From: Marinomonas algicola | GTDB lineage: Bacteria > Pseudomonadota > Gammaproteobacteria > Pseudomonadales > Marinomonadaceae | Assembly (NCBI RefSeq): GCF_014805825.1 | Contig: NZ_CP061941.1 | Coordinates: forward strand, 4,216,001-4,280,000 | Length of the DNA: 64,000 bases | Direction of reading: 5' to 3' | The notes under the pieces: generated by a model | What the model saw: only the letters and a program-made list of their open reading frames with translations | Database searches by the model: none | Told to the model about the DNA's origin: nothing | Part shown: positions 36,524 through 45,532 of the stretch, one piece after another | Layout: every line of letters begins with the position of its first letter | Position numbering within the stretch: the first letter of the stretch is position 1 | Made by a program: the position numbers and the translations under genes

Positions 36524-37498
36524 TTAGTTAATACCAAGATCTTTCAAGTACTTGTTAGCTACTTTCGCTGGTAAAGGAACATAACCGTCTTTTACCACAA
36601 CTTCTTGACCCGTCTTAGAAAGAACCATTTTAACGAACTCGCGCTGTAATGGAGCAAGTGGTTTGTTAGGTGCTTTGTTTACATATACCCATAGGAAACG
36701 AGACAATGGATATGCGCCTGTTGATGCATTCTCGATGGATGCATCAACATATTTCCCATCTTCTTTCTTAGAAATGGCTACAGCACGAACAGAAGACGTT
36801 CTGTATCCAATACCTGAATAACCAATGCCGTTCAAAGAGGTCGATACAGACTGAACGACAGAGGCTGAGCCAGGTTGCTCATTAACACTGTTTTTGAAAT
36901 CACCTTTGAAAAGTGCATTTGATTTAAAGTAACCGTAGGTACCAGATACCGAGTTACGACCAAATAATTGAATATCACGGTCAGCCCAAGCGCCAGTTAG
37001 ACCCGCTTTGCCCCAATTAGTAATGTCTTCACTGTGGCCACCCTTACGAGTAGAAGAGAAAATGGCATCAACTTCAGGCAGAGACAAACCTTTAACTGGG
37101 TTATCTTTATGTACAAAAACCGCCAGTGCATCGATAGCTACTGGAATAGCGGTAGGTGCATAACCGTATTTTTTCTCAAAAGCGGCAATCTCTTTGTCTT
37201 TCATTTTACGAGACATAGGACCGAAGTTAGATGTACCTTCCGTTAACGCTGGTGGCGCAGTAGAAGAGCCAGCCGCTTGAATTTGAATGTTCACATTAGG
37301 ATATAGGCGTTTAAAATCTTCGGCCCACAATGTCATCAAGTTAGCCAACGTGTCAGAGCCAACGCTTGATACGTTACCAGAAACGCCACTTGCTTTAGCG
37401 TAAGCAGGAAGCATTGGATCAATATCAGCCATTGCGTTAGCCGAAACACCAACAGCGGCCGCCATTGTTAAACCTACAACTAAATTTTTCATCATCAT
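36524..37498 (-). CDS. pstS: Phosphate-binding periplasmic protein PstS
   Basis: High-affinity phosphate-binding protein, 324 residues, with signal peptide ending ANAMA-D (about 25). SVGSDTLANLMTLWAEDF, AGSSTAPPALTEGTSNFGPM and FGRNSVSGTYGYFKSNAL form the phosphate site of PstS proteins. Three consecutive Met codons make the exact start uncertain by two residues. It heads pstSCAB-phoU behind a Pho-box-like promoter. Confidence 0.96.
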   Translation of the reverse strand: MMMKNLVVGLTMAAAVGVSANAMADIDPMLPAYAKASGVSGNVSSVGSDTLANLMTLWAEDFKRLYPNVNIQIQAAGSSTAPPALTEGTSNFGPMSRKMKDKEIAAFEKKYGYAPTAIPVAIDALAVFVHKDNPVKGLSLPEVDAIFSSTRKGGHSEDITNWGKAGLTGAWADRDIQLFGRNSVSGTYGYFKSNALFKGDFKNSVNEQPGSASVVQSVSTSLNGIGYSGIGYRTSSVRAVAISKKEDGKYVDASIENASTGAYPLSRFLWVYVNKAPNKPLAPLQREFVKMVLSKTGQEVVVKDGYVPLPAKVANKYLKDLGIN

Positions 37499-37890
37499 AT
37501 CAACCTCAGTGGTTACATCTAATTAAAGAGAGAAAAGCCGTTTGCCTTTGCTATGATTGATACTATAAAAGACGAATGTGACAGTTATGTTAAAGCCTCC
37601 TATTTAACTAAATAAATTATTGCTTATTCTGTAACTCACTAAAAGAACCGTCATAGACACGTTCTTATTAGTAGATAATACCCATTCGTAACATGGTCAC
37701 CACACCTAATAACCTAATAGAGAGACGTTTCACCATGAATAAATACAGAATCAACGTCAGATTAACGTCTTATGGTCACCTCAGATAACCCAATCTATTC
37801 CCATAGATAGCGTTATCCAATAAACTGACGGCTCAATTTTTATTCGACTTATCATTCAATAACATTAATTAGCGTTTAATAGGTACCTCA
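37499..37890. other. 392-bp divergent intergenic region between pstS and dctQ
   Basis: It contains the pstS promoter with a Pho box (listed separately) and must hold the dctQ promoter. A 17-codon frame at 37735-37788 follows AGAGAGACG but its content gives no clue and it is not called as a gene. ATGGTCACC occurs twice (near 37693 and 37772). No clear dctQ promoter could be read. Confidence 0.4.
37562..37595 (-). promoter_or_regulatory. Pho box and promoter of pstSCAB-phoU
   Basis: On the minus strand CTTTAAC, 4 nt, CTGTCAC (37584 down to 37578), 10 nt, then TATAGT (37567 to 37562). The CTGTCA hexamer to -10 gap is 11 nt, the same as at phoB. The first half repeat is weak, so the box is imperfect. 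Confidence 0.65.
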
Positions 37891-38415
37891 ATGGTTAACA
37901 AACACGTCTATTTAGCGGAGGCCATTTCTTCGTTTACAGGGAAATGTGTATCTTGGCTAACACTCGTAATGATGCTGCTTACTTGCTTAATCGTACTTTT
38001 AAGGTATGGATTTAATATTGGCTCCATTGCATTACAAGAATCCGTTCTCTATCTTCACGCATTGGTCTTTATGCTCGGTGCCGCTTACACTTTCAAAGAT
38101 GATGAACATGTTAGAGTGGATGTCTTTTATCGCACTTTCACGGCACGAAAAAAAGCATGGGTAAATATTTTAGGTGGCTTATTCTTCCTATTACCAGTCA
38201 CCTTATATACTGGCTATTTAAGTATAGAATACGTTGGAGCCTCGTGGCGCGTACTTGAAACCTCTCAAGAACCGGGTGGTTTACCTTTTATTTACTTATT
38301 AAAAACACTCATTCCTTTAATGATGGTCAGCTTAATCATTCAGGGCATTGCCGACATAATAAAAAATATTGGTGTCTTGCAGTCTTCTTCTAATATCTCG
38401 GTTGATCAAGGATAA
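37891..38415 (+). CDS. TRAP transporter small permease, TakQ-like
   Basis: A 174-residue membrane protein with four hydrophobic helices (DctQ domain). The segments LQESVLYLHALVFMLGAAYT, DDEHVRVDVFYR and EPGGLPFIYLLKTLIPLMM are typical of small permeases of keto-acid/mannitol-type TRAP systems (TakQ, FcbT2). The large permease starts 4 nt downstream. No binding protein is adjacent; TakP-like genes lie 11-14 kb away at 51.0-53.6 kb. Confidence 0.88.
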   Translation: MVNKHVYLAEAISSFTGKCVSWLTLVMMLLTCLIVLLRYGFNIGSIALQESVLYLHALVFMLGAAYTFKDDEHVRVDVFYRTFTARKKAWVNILGGLFFLLPVTLYTGYLSIEYVGASWRVLETSQEPGGLPFIYLLKTLIPLMMVSLIIQGIADIIKNIGVLQSSSNISVDQG

Positions 38416-38419
38416 AGTA

Positions 38420-39805
38420 ATGGTCGAATTAATCCCAATATGGCTGTTTGCAGCCGTTTGTATTTGTTTGATGTTTGGTTACCCAGTGGCCTTCTCGCTT
38501 GGTGGTACGGCCCTTATTTTTGCCGGAGTTGGCAGTCTTGTAGGTACGTTTGACAGTGTGTTCTTGGAAGCCCTACCCAATCGCCTTTTCGGTATCATTA
38601 GAAATGAAACGCTGATTGCCGTTCCTCTTTTTGTTTTAATGGGAGTTTTACTCGAAAAGTCCAAACTCGCTGAAAAATTACTAGAGAGTATGGCCATGCT
38701 GTTCGGCACGTTACGAGGTGGTCTCGGTATTTCTGTCATTCTAGTCGGCGCATTATTGGCCGCCAGTACCGGGATTGTGGGTGCGACCGTCGTCACGATG
38801 GGAATGATTTCTTTACCCACCATGTTACGTCGTGGCTACGATCCTTCCCTTGCTGCAGGAACTATCTGTGCAACCGGCACCTTAGGTCAAATCATTCCAC
38901 CTTCCATTGCATTGGTTCTGCTTGGCGATGTTATGTCGAATGCGTTTCAAAAAGCACAACTGCAAATGGGCATATTTTCTCCTAAAACAGTCTCGGTTGG
39001 AGACCTTTTTGTTGGTGCCTTAATCCCAGGCCTTATTCTGGTTGTGCTGTATATTGTGTATGTCTCTTTGGTCGCATGGCTACAACCTCACAAGGCCCCA
39101 GCGGTCTCAAAAGAAGAACTGCGCCAGGGGTCAACCGAATCCATGGCGATTATGTTGATTAAAGGTCTTGTCCCTCCACTAGCACTGATTATAGCGGTTC
39201 TAGGATCGATATTATCTGGTGTTGCGACACCCACTGAAGCGTCAGGAGTTGGTGCTCTTGGTGCCGCAATGTTGGCGTACATAAGCGGTAGATTGAACCT
39301 AGCGACTCTGAAAGAAGTCGTCCACTCAACCACAAAAGTCACCTCCATGGTGTTCTTAATATTAATCGGAGCCTCTTTATTCTCTTTAGTGTTTCGTGGG
39401 TTTGGTGGTGAAGAATTGATTCATGAATTCTTTCATGGCCTTCCAGGTGGTGTTGTTAGTGCCATGATTATCGTCATGCTAGTGATGTTTTTATTGGGCT
39501 TTATTCTAGACTTTATTGAGATCACCTTTGTGGTTGTACCTATTGTGGCACCCGTCTTATTGGCCATGGGCTTAGACCCTGTTTGGCTTGGTATTATGAT
39601 GGCGATTAACCTGCAAACCTCTTTCTTAACGCCACCGTTTGGGTTTGCTTTATTTTATTTACGTGGCGTTGCGCCAAAAGAGCTCAAAACATCAGCCATT
39701 TATAAGGGCGTTATCCCTTTTATTGGAATACAAATTTTTGTTTTAATTTTATTGACTGTTTGGCCAGCATTGGCAACTTGGTTACCATCCGTAGTTTATG
39801 ATTAA
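38420..39805 (+). CDS. TRAP transporter large permease, TakM-like
   Basis: A 461-residue membrane protein with about 12 helices (DctM domain) that carries the sodium-coupled transport. NETLIAVPLFVLMGVLLEKS, LLAASTGIVGATVVTMG and ATGTLGQIIPPSIALVLLGD are typical. The frame opens upstream at 38369, inside dctQ, but the ATG at 38420 (MVELIPIW) starts at the first helix and is preferred. A terminator follows. Probable substrates are 2-oxo acids, inferred from the TakP-like proteins elsewhere in the window. Confidence 0.9.
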   Translation: MVELIPIWLFAAVCICLMFGYPVAFSLGGTALIFAGVGSLVGTFDSVFLEALPNRLFGIIRNETLIAVPLFVLMGVLLEKSKLAEKLLESMAMLFGTLRGGLGISVILVGALLAASTGIVGATVVTMGMISLPTMLRRGYDPSLAAGTICATGTLGQIIPPSIALVLLGDVMSNAFQKAQLQMGIFSPKTVSVGDLFVGALIPGLILVVLYIVYVSLVAWLQPHKAPAVSKEELRQGSTESMAIMLIKGLVPPLALIIAVLGSILSGVATPTEASGVGALGAAMLAYISGRLNLATLKEVVHSTTKVTSMVFLILIGASLFSLVFRGFGGEELIHEFFHGLPGGVVSAMIIVMLVMFLLGFILDFIEITFVVVPIVAPVLLAMGLDPVWLGIMMAINLQTSFLTPPFGFALFYLRGVAPKELKTSAIYKGVIPFIGIQIFVLILLTVWPALATWLPSVVYD

Positions 39806-39811
39806 TGTCTT

Positions 39812-39841
39812 TAAGAGCAACCTCGGTTGCTCTTACTTTTT
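39812..39841 (+). terminator. Terminator after the TRAP large permease gene
   Basis: TAAGAGCAACC (39812-39822) pairs perfectly with GGTTGCTCTTA (39825-39835), followed by CTTTTT. Confidence 0.9.
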
Positions 39842-39868
39842 AAGTAACATAGATACAAAGGAAAACAC

Positions 39869-40828
39869 ATGAAGGCGATTCAAATACAGCAATATGGTCC
39901 AGCAAGTGAGTTGGCCTTAGAAGAAACGGCTATTCCGTCTATAAGCTCCGAGCAAGTTCTTGTGGCAGTTAAAGCGGCAGGCGTAAATCCTGTTGATACC
40001 TATATTCGCTCAGGCACCAATAATTATACAACAACCTTCCCCCACACCCCTGGTTTAGACGGATCAGGAGAGGTCGTAGAAGTTGGGGAGAATGTTAACG
40101 GCTTCCATGTTGGTCAACGCGTTTATTTTAGTCGTAACCTCTCAGGGTCGGCCGCTGAATTTGCCGTTTGCATTCCGACACACACTTTTCCTTTAGCGGA
40201 TGCATTAAGCTTTGAAGAAGGCGCCTGTCTAGGCATTCCTTATACAACAGCGCATCGTGCATTATTAGGCCGAGCAAACGCCAAAACAGATGAGAAGGTA
40301 TTAGTTCATGGCGCCACTGGTGCTGTAGGTATAGCCGTTATTCAATTAGCTAAAGCCTTAGGTATGAATGTGGTGGCTACCGCAGGCACGCCGGAAGGCC
40401 GTACATTATTAGAACAACAAGGAATACATACTGTACTTGATCATACCCAAGCAGATCATTTAACGCCCTATCAATCTTTAGAGCAAGGCTTTGATGTTAT
40501 TATTGAAATGTTGGCCAATCATAACCTTGACCAAGATCTAAAAGCACTAGCTTTCGGTGGCCGAGTCGCTGTTGTAGGTAACCGAGGAACAGTGGAAATC
40601 AATCCTAGGGATTTAATGGCAAGAGATGCGGCTGTCATGGGTGTAGCCTTAGCAAACATTAAGCCAGCGGAGCTTGATTTAATCGCAAAATCACTCTATC
40701 CATTGTTGAATGGCGGTCTTCTTAAGCCTGTTGTGCGCAAAGTCTACTCATTAGATGCCATCTCACAAGCCCATGAAGATGTGATGAAGTCGGGCGCTCA
40801 GGGAAATTTGGTTATTAAAATAAATTAA
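39869..40828 (+). CDS. Zinc-independent quinone oxidoreductase (QOR family)
   Basis: Medium-chain dehydrogenase of 319 residues: GroES-like N-terminal half (VNPVDTYIRSG, HTPGLDGSGEVVEVG) and Rossmann half (VLVHGATGAVGIAVIQLAKA). It lacks the structural zinc cysteines, as in NADPH:quinone reductases (Qor, zeta-crystallin). It probably reduces quinones or similar carbonyl compounds with NADPH. It has its own terminator and no clear operon partner. Confidence 0.88.
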   Translation: MKAIQIQQYGPASELALEETAIPSISSEQVLVAVKAAGVNPVDTYIRSGTNNYTTTFPHTPGLDGSGEVVEVGENVNGFHVGQRVYFSRNLSGSAAEFAVCIPTHTFPLADALSFEEGACLGIPYTTAHRALLGRANAKTDEKVLVHGATGAVGIAVIQLAKALGMNVVATAGTPEGRTLLEQQGIHTVLDHTQADHLTPYQSLEQGFDVIIEMLANHNLDQDLKALAFGGRVAVVGNRGTVEINPRDLMARDAAVMGVALANIKPAELDLIAKSLYPLLNGGLLKPVVRKVYSLDAISQAHEDVMKSGAQGNLVIKIN

Positions 40829-40882
40829 AGAAGCGTAAAAACGCAACGTATGTTTACGTATGTGTATTTTATAGCCACACTT

Positions 40883-40913
40883 AAAAGGGAAGCACTATTC
40901 CGTCTTCTCTTTT
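40883..40913 (+). terminator. Terminator after the quinone reductase gene
   Basis: AAAAGGGAAG pairs with CTTCTCTTTT with one G-T pair, loop 11 nt, and the 3' arm runs into TTTTATTT. Confidence 0.75.
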
Positions 40914-40929
40914 ATTTATCACATTTAGA

Positions 40930-40963
40930 TGATATATAAATTCTATATGGGATTTATATATCA
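40930..40963. promoter_or_regulatory. Perfect 12-bp dyad upstream of the monooxygenase-like gene
   Basis: TGATATATAAAT (40930-40941) and ATTTATATATCA (40952-40963) are exact inverted repeats separated by 10 nt. The dyad ends just upstream of the GAGGAG ribosome site. It could be an operator for an unidentified regulator, or an RNA hairpin in the leader. Confidence 0.6.
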
Positions 40964-40982
40964 CTTGTGAGGAGTGTATTCT

Positions 40983-41285
40983 ATGAGTGTCACTGTTGTT
41001 GTTACCTTTAATGTTAAACCAGATTTAGTGAAGCCTTTTATTGAACTATTAGAATCCAATCAAATCCATATGATTCAAGCTGGGGCTCTGAGTGTCGTGC
41101 TACTAAAAGGCCTAGAGAAAAGTAATCGTATCGTCGAAATAGAAAAGTGGGAGAGTATTGAAGACCATAAAAATTTTGGTAAAGTGCTACTAACTTTACC
41201 GCATTTTAAGCATCTTGATGAATACCTTTTAGACCCCTATAAAGTAATGTATTTAGACACACTAAGTAGAAAAGACGCATTCTAA
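40983..41285 (+). CDS. Small ABM-like (antibiotic biosynthesis monooxygenase fold) protein
   Basis: About 100 residues with the dimeric alpha-beta barrel pattern: an opening strand TVVVTFNVKPDLVKPFIELL, GALSVVLLKGLEKSNRIVEIEKW in the middle and DHKNFGKVLLTLPHFKHLDEY near the end. ABM-fold proteins include quinol monooxygenases and heme-degrading enzymes, but no catalytic residues could be assigned. GAGGAG lies 8-13 nt upstream of the preferred ATG at 40983; a GTG at 40974 is too close to it. A large dyad precedes it and an AraC regulator follows. Confidence 0.65.
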   Translation: MSVTVVVTFNVKPDLVKPFIELLESNQIHMIQAGALSVVLLKGLEKSNRIVEIEKWESIEDHKNFGKVLLTLPHFKHLDEYLLDPYKVMYLDTLSRKDAF

Positions 41286-41315
41286 GCTCTATAAGTAATA
41301 CAAAATTACAACTTT

Positions 41316-42092
41316 TTGGTGAACGCCTTGAACCCAACTGATATTGTTAGTTTACCCAGCCAAGCCAGTACTCATGAGCATGACTATCATCAGCTCGTGA
41401 TTGTATTGGACGGCAATACAGACTTTGATATCAATGGCCATGACAAACAATTACAAGTAGGCCAAGGCTGCCTGGTTCCATCCTCTGAATACCATGCATT
41501 TCAAGGCCTAGGGGCCAACAGAGTAATGTTGGTTAATCTTCCCGCTCCGACGAATAAAGCCATTACTGAAGAAGAGTACGAAGCCGTATCCCAGCTTTTT
41601 GATCAAGCGGCTTTTTTTCGCTTAAACCCTAGGCTGCAAGTACTCGCTTCCGCATTAAGTGGTGAATTACAACAGTACCCTGAAGACAAGATGCTGGCGC
41701 GAGCATGTGGTAATACATTATTAAGTGCCATCCGCCACCAGCTCAATGACACCAAAGTCGCTCGGCCAAAAGGCAATAAACTGAACATTGATCAACTTGA
41801 CCAATTCATTGAACTTAATTTGTCTCGCAAAGTACATATTAATCAGTTAGCGAATTTCTGTTTTTTAAGCGTCAGCCAGTTCCATGAACGCTTTAAGGAA
41901 AAAACAGGCATTACGCCCCATCAATATTTAATGAAGAAACGTTTAGAGCGAGCTCAAACACTCTTAATAGAAGGCTTTACACCAATACTTGTCGCTGAAA
42001 TGTGTGGTTTTTCCAGTCAAAGTGCCATGACGAGCCTATTCACCCAAATGCTAGGCACAACGCCTATAAAATTTCAGAAACAGTGGCGATAA
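41316..42092 (+). CDS. AraC-family regulator, possible proline-utilisation activator
   Basis: A 258-residue regulator. The N-terminal half is cupin-like (HEHDYHQLVIVLDGNTDFDI, VGQGCLVPSSEYHAFQG). The C-terminal half has two helix-turn-helix units (INQLANFCFLSVSQFHERFK and PILVAEMCGFSSQSAMTSLF). The start is uncertain (TTG 41316 or GTG 41319) with no good ribosome site. It lies directly upstream of putA on the same strand; in Pseudomonas an AraC-type regulator, PruR, activates put genes. The link here is inference from position. Confidence 0.8.
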   Translation: MVNALNPTDIVSLPSQASTHEHDYHQLVIVLDGNTDFDINGHDKQLQVGQGCLVPSSEYHAFQGLGANRVMLVNLPAPTNKAITEEEYEAVSQLFDQAAFFRLNPRLQVLASALSGELQQYPEDKMLARACGNTLLSAIRHQLNDTKVARPKGNKLNIDQLDQFIELNLSRKVHINQLANFCFLSVSQFHERFKEKTGITPHQYLMKKRLERAQTLLIEGFTPILVAEMCGFSSQSAMTSLFTQMLGTTPIKFQKQWR

Positions 42093-42397
42093 TTTTTTCG
42101 TAAAAAAAACGCCCTTTTTATAAACATTTTTTACTTTTCAATTTTTTTTGCACACTTAGAAAGTCGCTGTAAATTTCTTGTAAAAAAACCAGACTTTTTT
42201 ATAAAAAAAAACGATTTTTCTGAAAGACGCAGAAGGCGTTCTATCAGTACATTAGCGTCACAAATTATGCACCTATTAAACCGTCTGAATTACGATTTTT
42301 TAAGATGGGTGCGACATGTCATGCCCTACGACTTATTCTGTCAGCTGTATGTAAGGCCAGACGCTTTAATCGATTGTTGCGTTACGGAGACTCTATT
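42093..42397 (+). promoter_or_regulatory. 305-bp A-tract-rich region upstream of putA
   Basis: Phased runs of A and T (42095-42225) suggest intrinsically curved DNA; TTTTTATAAA occurs twice (near 42116 and 42198). The putA promoter should be here. An open frame in phase runs back to a GTG at 42305, but the ATG at 42398 has CGGAGA 8 nt upstream and matches the protein start. Confidence 0.45.
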
Positions 42398-45300
42398 ATG
42401 TTCAACGCTATTGAAGTTTTAAAGCCTACTTTCATTGAGAAACCTCTCAATGAATTATGGCAGCTCATTTCACCTTTGTATAAAGCCGACGAAGCCGCTT
42501 GGCTGAGAGAGTTGCTACCACTGGCTAGACCATCTGATACCGAATTAAAGAACAGTACAGAAGTGGCAACAAAATTAATAGAACAAGTTCGCAAAGACGA
42601 CGACAGTATGTCTATGATCGATGCCTTGTTATTGGAATACAGCCTCGATACTAAAGAAGGCATTTTGTTAATGTGTTTAGCCGAAGCTTTAATGCGCGTA
42701 CCAGACAAAGAAACCGCGGATGCTTTTATTAAAGACCGCTTAAGCGTCGCTGACTGGGCCTCTCATGCAAAAAACTCAGAATCCTTTTTCGTAAACGCGT
42801 CCACTTGGGGGCTTTTACTAACGGGCAAAATCGTCACAATGGATGAAGTTAAAGACGGCGAGCCTTCAAAATTAGTTAATCGTATGGTTAACCGAGTCTC
42901 TGAACCGGTTATTCGTAAAGCGATGAACCAAGCCATGAAAGTTATGGGGCATCAGTTTGTATTAGGTCGTGATATTAAAGAAGCGTTATCTCGCGGTAAA
43001 AACTACCGTAAAAAAGGCTACGCTTATTCTTTCGACATGCTAGGCGAAGCCGCATTGACAGCGGATGACGCGACAAAATACTTACGTTCCTATGAGAAAG
43101 CCGTTGATATTGTTGGTCAAGATAGTTACCCGTCAGGCCCTCGCCCTACCATATCAATTAAGTTATCTGCATTGCACCCACGTTATGAAGTAGGCAATGA
43201 AGACAGAGTCATGACGGAGCTTTTTGAAAGCGTAAAAAGCTTACTTATCAGAGCCCGAAAGGTAAATGTGGGCATCACTATTGATGCCGAAGAAGCCGAT
43301 CGTTTAGAAATGTCATTAAAACTCTTTGAAAAGCTTTATCGTGACGAAGCAACTCAAGGCTGGGGATTATTTGGCTTAGTTATTCAGGCTTACTCTAAAC
43401 GTGCTCTACCAGTGCTAACCTGGATCGCAGCGCTAGCACGAGAGCAAGGAGATAAAATCCCACTACGTCTAGTAAAAGGCGCTTATTGGGACTCTGAAAT
43501 CAAAATTTGCCAACAACGTGGTGTAAATGGTTATCCTGTATACACCCGCAAAGAAGCAACCGATGTGTCTTATTTAGCCTGCGCTCATTTTCTTTTGAAG
43601 CCGCACACAAGAGAGCACATCTTCCCACAATTCGCGAGCCACAATGCGCATACCATTGCTACCATTACGAGTTTGTCGAAGCTCTTAGGCGCGTCTACAA
43701 ATGAGTTTGAATTCCAAAGACTGCATGGAATGGGCGACGCATTGTACGACACATTAATCAAAAACAGCGGCACAGACGTACGAATTTACGCGCCTGTCGG
43801 CAACCATAAAGACTTGCTTCCTTACCTAGTAAGGCGCCTTCTTGAAAACGGTGCAAACAGCTCATTCGTGCATCGCCTGATTGATGCGACGTACCCAGTT
43901 TCAGACTTAGTTGGTCACCCTGTTCCTCTACTAGAAAGCCGTAAATCGTTAGCAAACCCCTTTATTAACTTGCCAATCAATTTATTTAGCGACCGTAAAA
44001 ATTCTTATGGACCTAATATTGAAATTGAGTCTGAGTGGACTCCTTTCAAAGCTCAAATCGATACCTTTATGGGCCAAGAAACTCAATGGAGAGCGTATCC
44101 GATTGTGGGTGGTGAAAAAATCACTACAGGCCGCACTCACACAATTACCAGCCCTTACGACTTAAGTGAAACCGCGGGTAAAATTGATTGGGCCGATACG
44201 GACACAGTAACAAAAGCCATTGACCTAGCGGAAGCGGCGTTTCCTGCTTGGTCTCAACGGCCAACGTCTGAACGTGCCGACTGTTTAGACCGCATGGCTG
44301 ATTTAATGGAAAAACACTACCCTGAATTGATGGCGCTTTGCCACCGTGAGGCGGGTAAAACCATTCAAGACAGTATTGATGAGGTGCGTGAAGCGGTAGA
44401 TTTCTGTCGTTATTACGCGCAACAAGCGCGCAGCAAGTTTTCTGAGCCTCAAGTATTCCAAGACTTCATCGATGACGAAAAAACAATCGAACGTCAAGGT
44501 CGTGGTGTATTTGCTTGCATTAGCCCTTGGAACTTCCCTTTAGCCATCTTTATTGGCCAAGTATCGGCCGCGCTTGTGGTTGGCAACACCGTTGTTGCCA
44601 AACCTGCAGAACAAACAAGTTTAATTGCAGTACGTGCCATTGAGTTGCTATTAGAAGCGGGGGTTCCTGGTGATGTTGTGCATTTATTGCCAGGCGATGG
44701 AGCGACTGTTGGCTCTCCATTAACCAATGACAACCGTATTGCTGGACTCGCATTCACTGGCTCTACAGGTACGGCCCAATTGATAAACCGTACGCTAGCA
44801 AGCCGTGATGTAGCGCCAATTCCTGTTATTGCTGAAACAGGCGGTCAAAACGCCATGATTATCGATTCCACCTCCTTGCCAGAACAAGTGGTTCGTGATG
44901 CTGTTCGTTCAGCCTTTGCCTCCGCAGGACAACGTTGTTCAGCATTACGTGTCATGTTTGTTCAAGAAGACATTGCTGATCGCGTTATCCTAATGATCAA
45001 AGGTGCCATGAAAGAGCAAGCCGTCGGTTTACCACAATTGCACAGCACCGATGTGGGCCCAGTCATCGACAAAAAAGCGCAAGCGATGTTGCTAGAACAC
45101 ATAGAACGCATGAACGTTGAAGGCAAATTAATCGCTCAGTCCGACTTACCTGATTGGGCGGATAAAGGCACCTTTGTTGCACCAACAGCGTTTGAAATTA
45201 ACAGTATTGATCTATTAACGGAGGAGAAGTTCGGCCCCATTATGCACGTCGTACGTTATAAAGCGAAAGACTTGGATAATATTATAGATACGATTAATAA

Positions 45301-45520
45301 CTCAGGATTTGGCCTTACAATGGGTGTACATAGCCGTAATGAAACGACCTGTGCTCGTATCGCCAGCCGTGCTCGTGTGGGTAACCTTTATATAAACCGA
45401 GATCAAGTGGGTGCCGTCGTTGGTGTTCAGCCATTTGGTGGCCAAGGATTATCTGGTACAGGTCCAAAAGCAGGTGGCCCACACTATTTACACCGTTTCG
45501 CCGTTGAAAAAGTTCTTTAG
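42398..45520 (+). CDS. putA: Bifunctional proline dehydrogenase / P5C dehydrogenase (short PutA)
   Basis: 1040 residues. Converts proline to glutamate in two steps with FAD and NAD and an internal channel. The N-terminus is an arm/helical region without the ribbon-helix-helix repressor domain of E. coli PutA (1320). The proline dehydrogenase barrel holds RLVKGAYWDSEIK and YAPVGNHKDLLPYLVRRLLE. The aldehyde dehydrogenase part has Glu813 (AETGGQN) and catalytic Cys847 (GQRCSALR), spaced 34 residues as in E. coli. The protein stops at this catalytic half; a detached C-terminal domain follows 12 nt later. Confidence 0.95.
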   Translation: MFNAIEVLKPTFIEKPLNELWQLISPLYKADEAAWLRELLPLARPSDTELKNSTEVATKLIEQVRKDDDSMSMIDALLLEYSLDTKEGILLMCLAEALMRVPDKETADAFIKDRLSVADWASHAKNSESFFVNASTWGLLLTGKIVTMDEVKDGEPSKLVNRMVNRVSEPVIRKAMNQAMKVMGHQFVLGRDIKEALSRGKNYRKKGYAYSFDMLGEAALTADDATKYLRSYEKAVDIVGQDSYPSGPRPTISIKLSALHPRYEVGNEDRVMTELFESVKSLLIRARKVNVGITIDAEEADRLEMSLKLFEKLYRDEATQGWGLFGLVIQAYSKRALPVLTWIAALAREQGDKIPLRLVKGAYWDSEIKICQQRGVNGYPVYTRKEATDVSYLACAHFLLKPHTREHIFPQFASHNAHTIATITSLSKLLGASTNEFEFQRLHGMGDALYDTLIKNSGTDVRIYAPVGNHKDLLPYLVRRLLENGANSSFVHRLIDATYPVSDLVGHPVPLLESRKSLANPFINLPINLFSDRKNSYGPNIEIESEWTPFKAQIDTFMGQETQWRAYPIVGGEKITTGRTHTITSPYDLSETAGKIDWADTDTVTKAIDLAEAAFPAWSQRPTSERADCLDRMADLMEKHYPELMALCHREAGKTIQDSIDEVREAVDFCRYYAQQARSKFSEPQVFQDFIDDEKTIERQGRGVFACISPWNFPLAIFIGQVSAALVVGNTVVAKPAEQTSLIAVRAIELLLEAGVPGDVVHLLPGDGATVGSPLTNDNRIAGLAFTGSTGTAQLINRTLASRDVAPIPVIAETGGQNAMIIDSTSLPEQVVRDAVRSAFASAGQRCSALRVMFVQEDIADRVILMIKGAMKEQAVGLPQLHSTDVGPVIDKKAQAMLLEHIERMNVEGKLIAQSDLPDWADKGTFVAPTAFEINSIDLLTEEKFGPIMHVVRYKAKDLDNIIDTINNSGFGLTMGVHSRNETTCARIASRARVGNLYINRDQVGAVVGVQPFGGQGLSGTGPKAGGPHYLHRFAVEKVL

Positions 45521-45532
45521 GAGTGAATTAAG

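Noticed and set aside
37735..37788. 17-codon frame with an AGAGAG upstream, possible leader peptide before dctQ
   Set aside because: The peptide has no residue bias or following attenuator hairpin, so there is no support for a leader peptide.
42093..42300. A-tract region as a possible replication origin or H-NS silencing site
   Set aside because: No DnaA boxes or neighbouring origin genes are present, and A-tracts alone do not decide; described only as curved DNA.
42305..42397. Upstream extension of putA to a GTG at 42305
   Set aside because: The added 31 residues are Cys/Arg-rich without match to the PutA start, while ATG 42398 has a ribosome site and a typical N-terminus.
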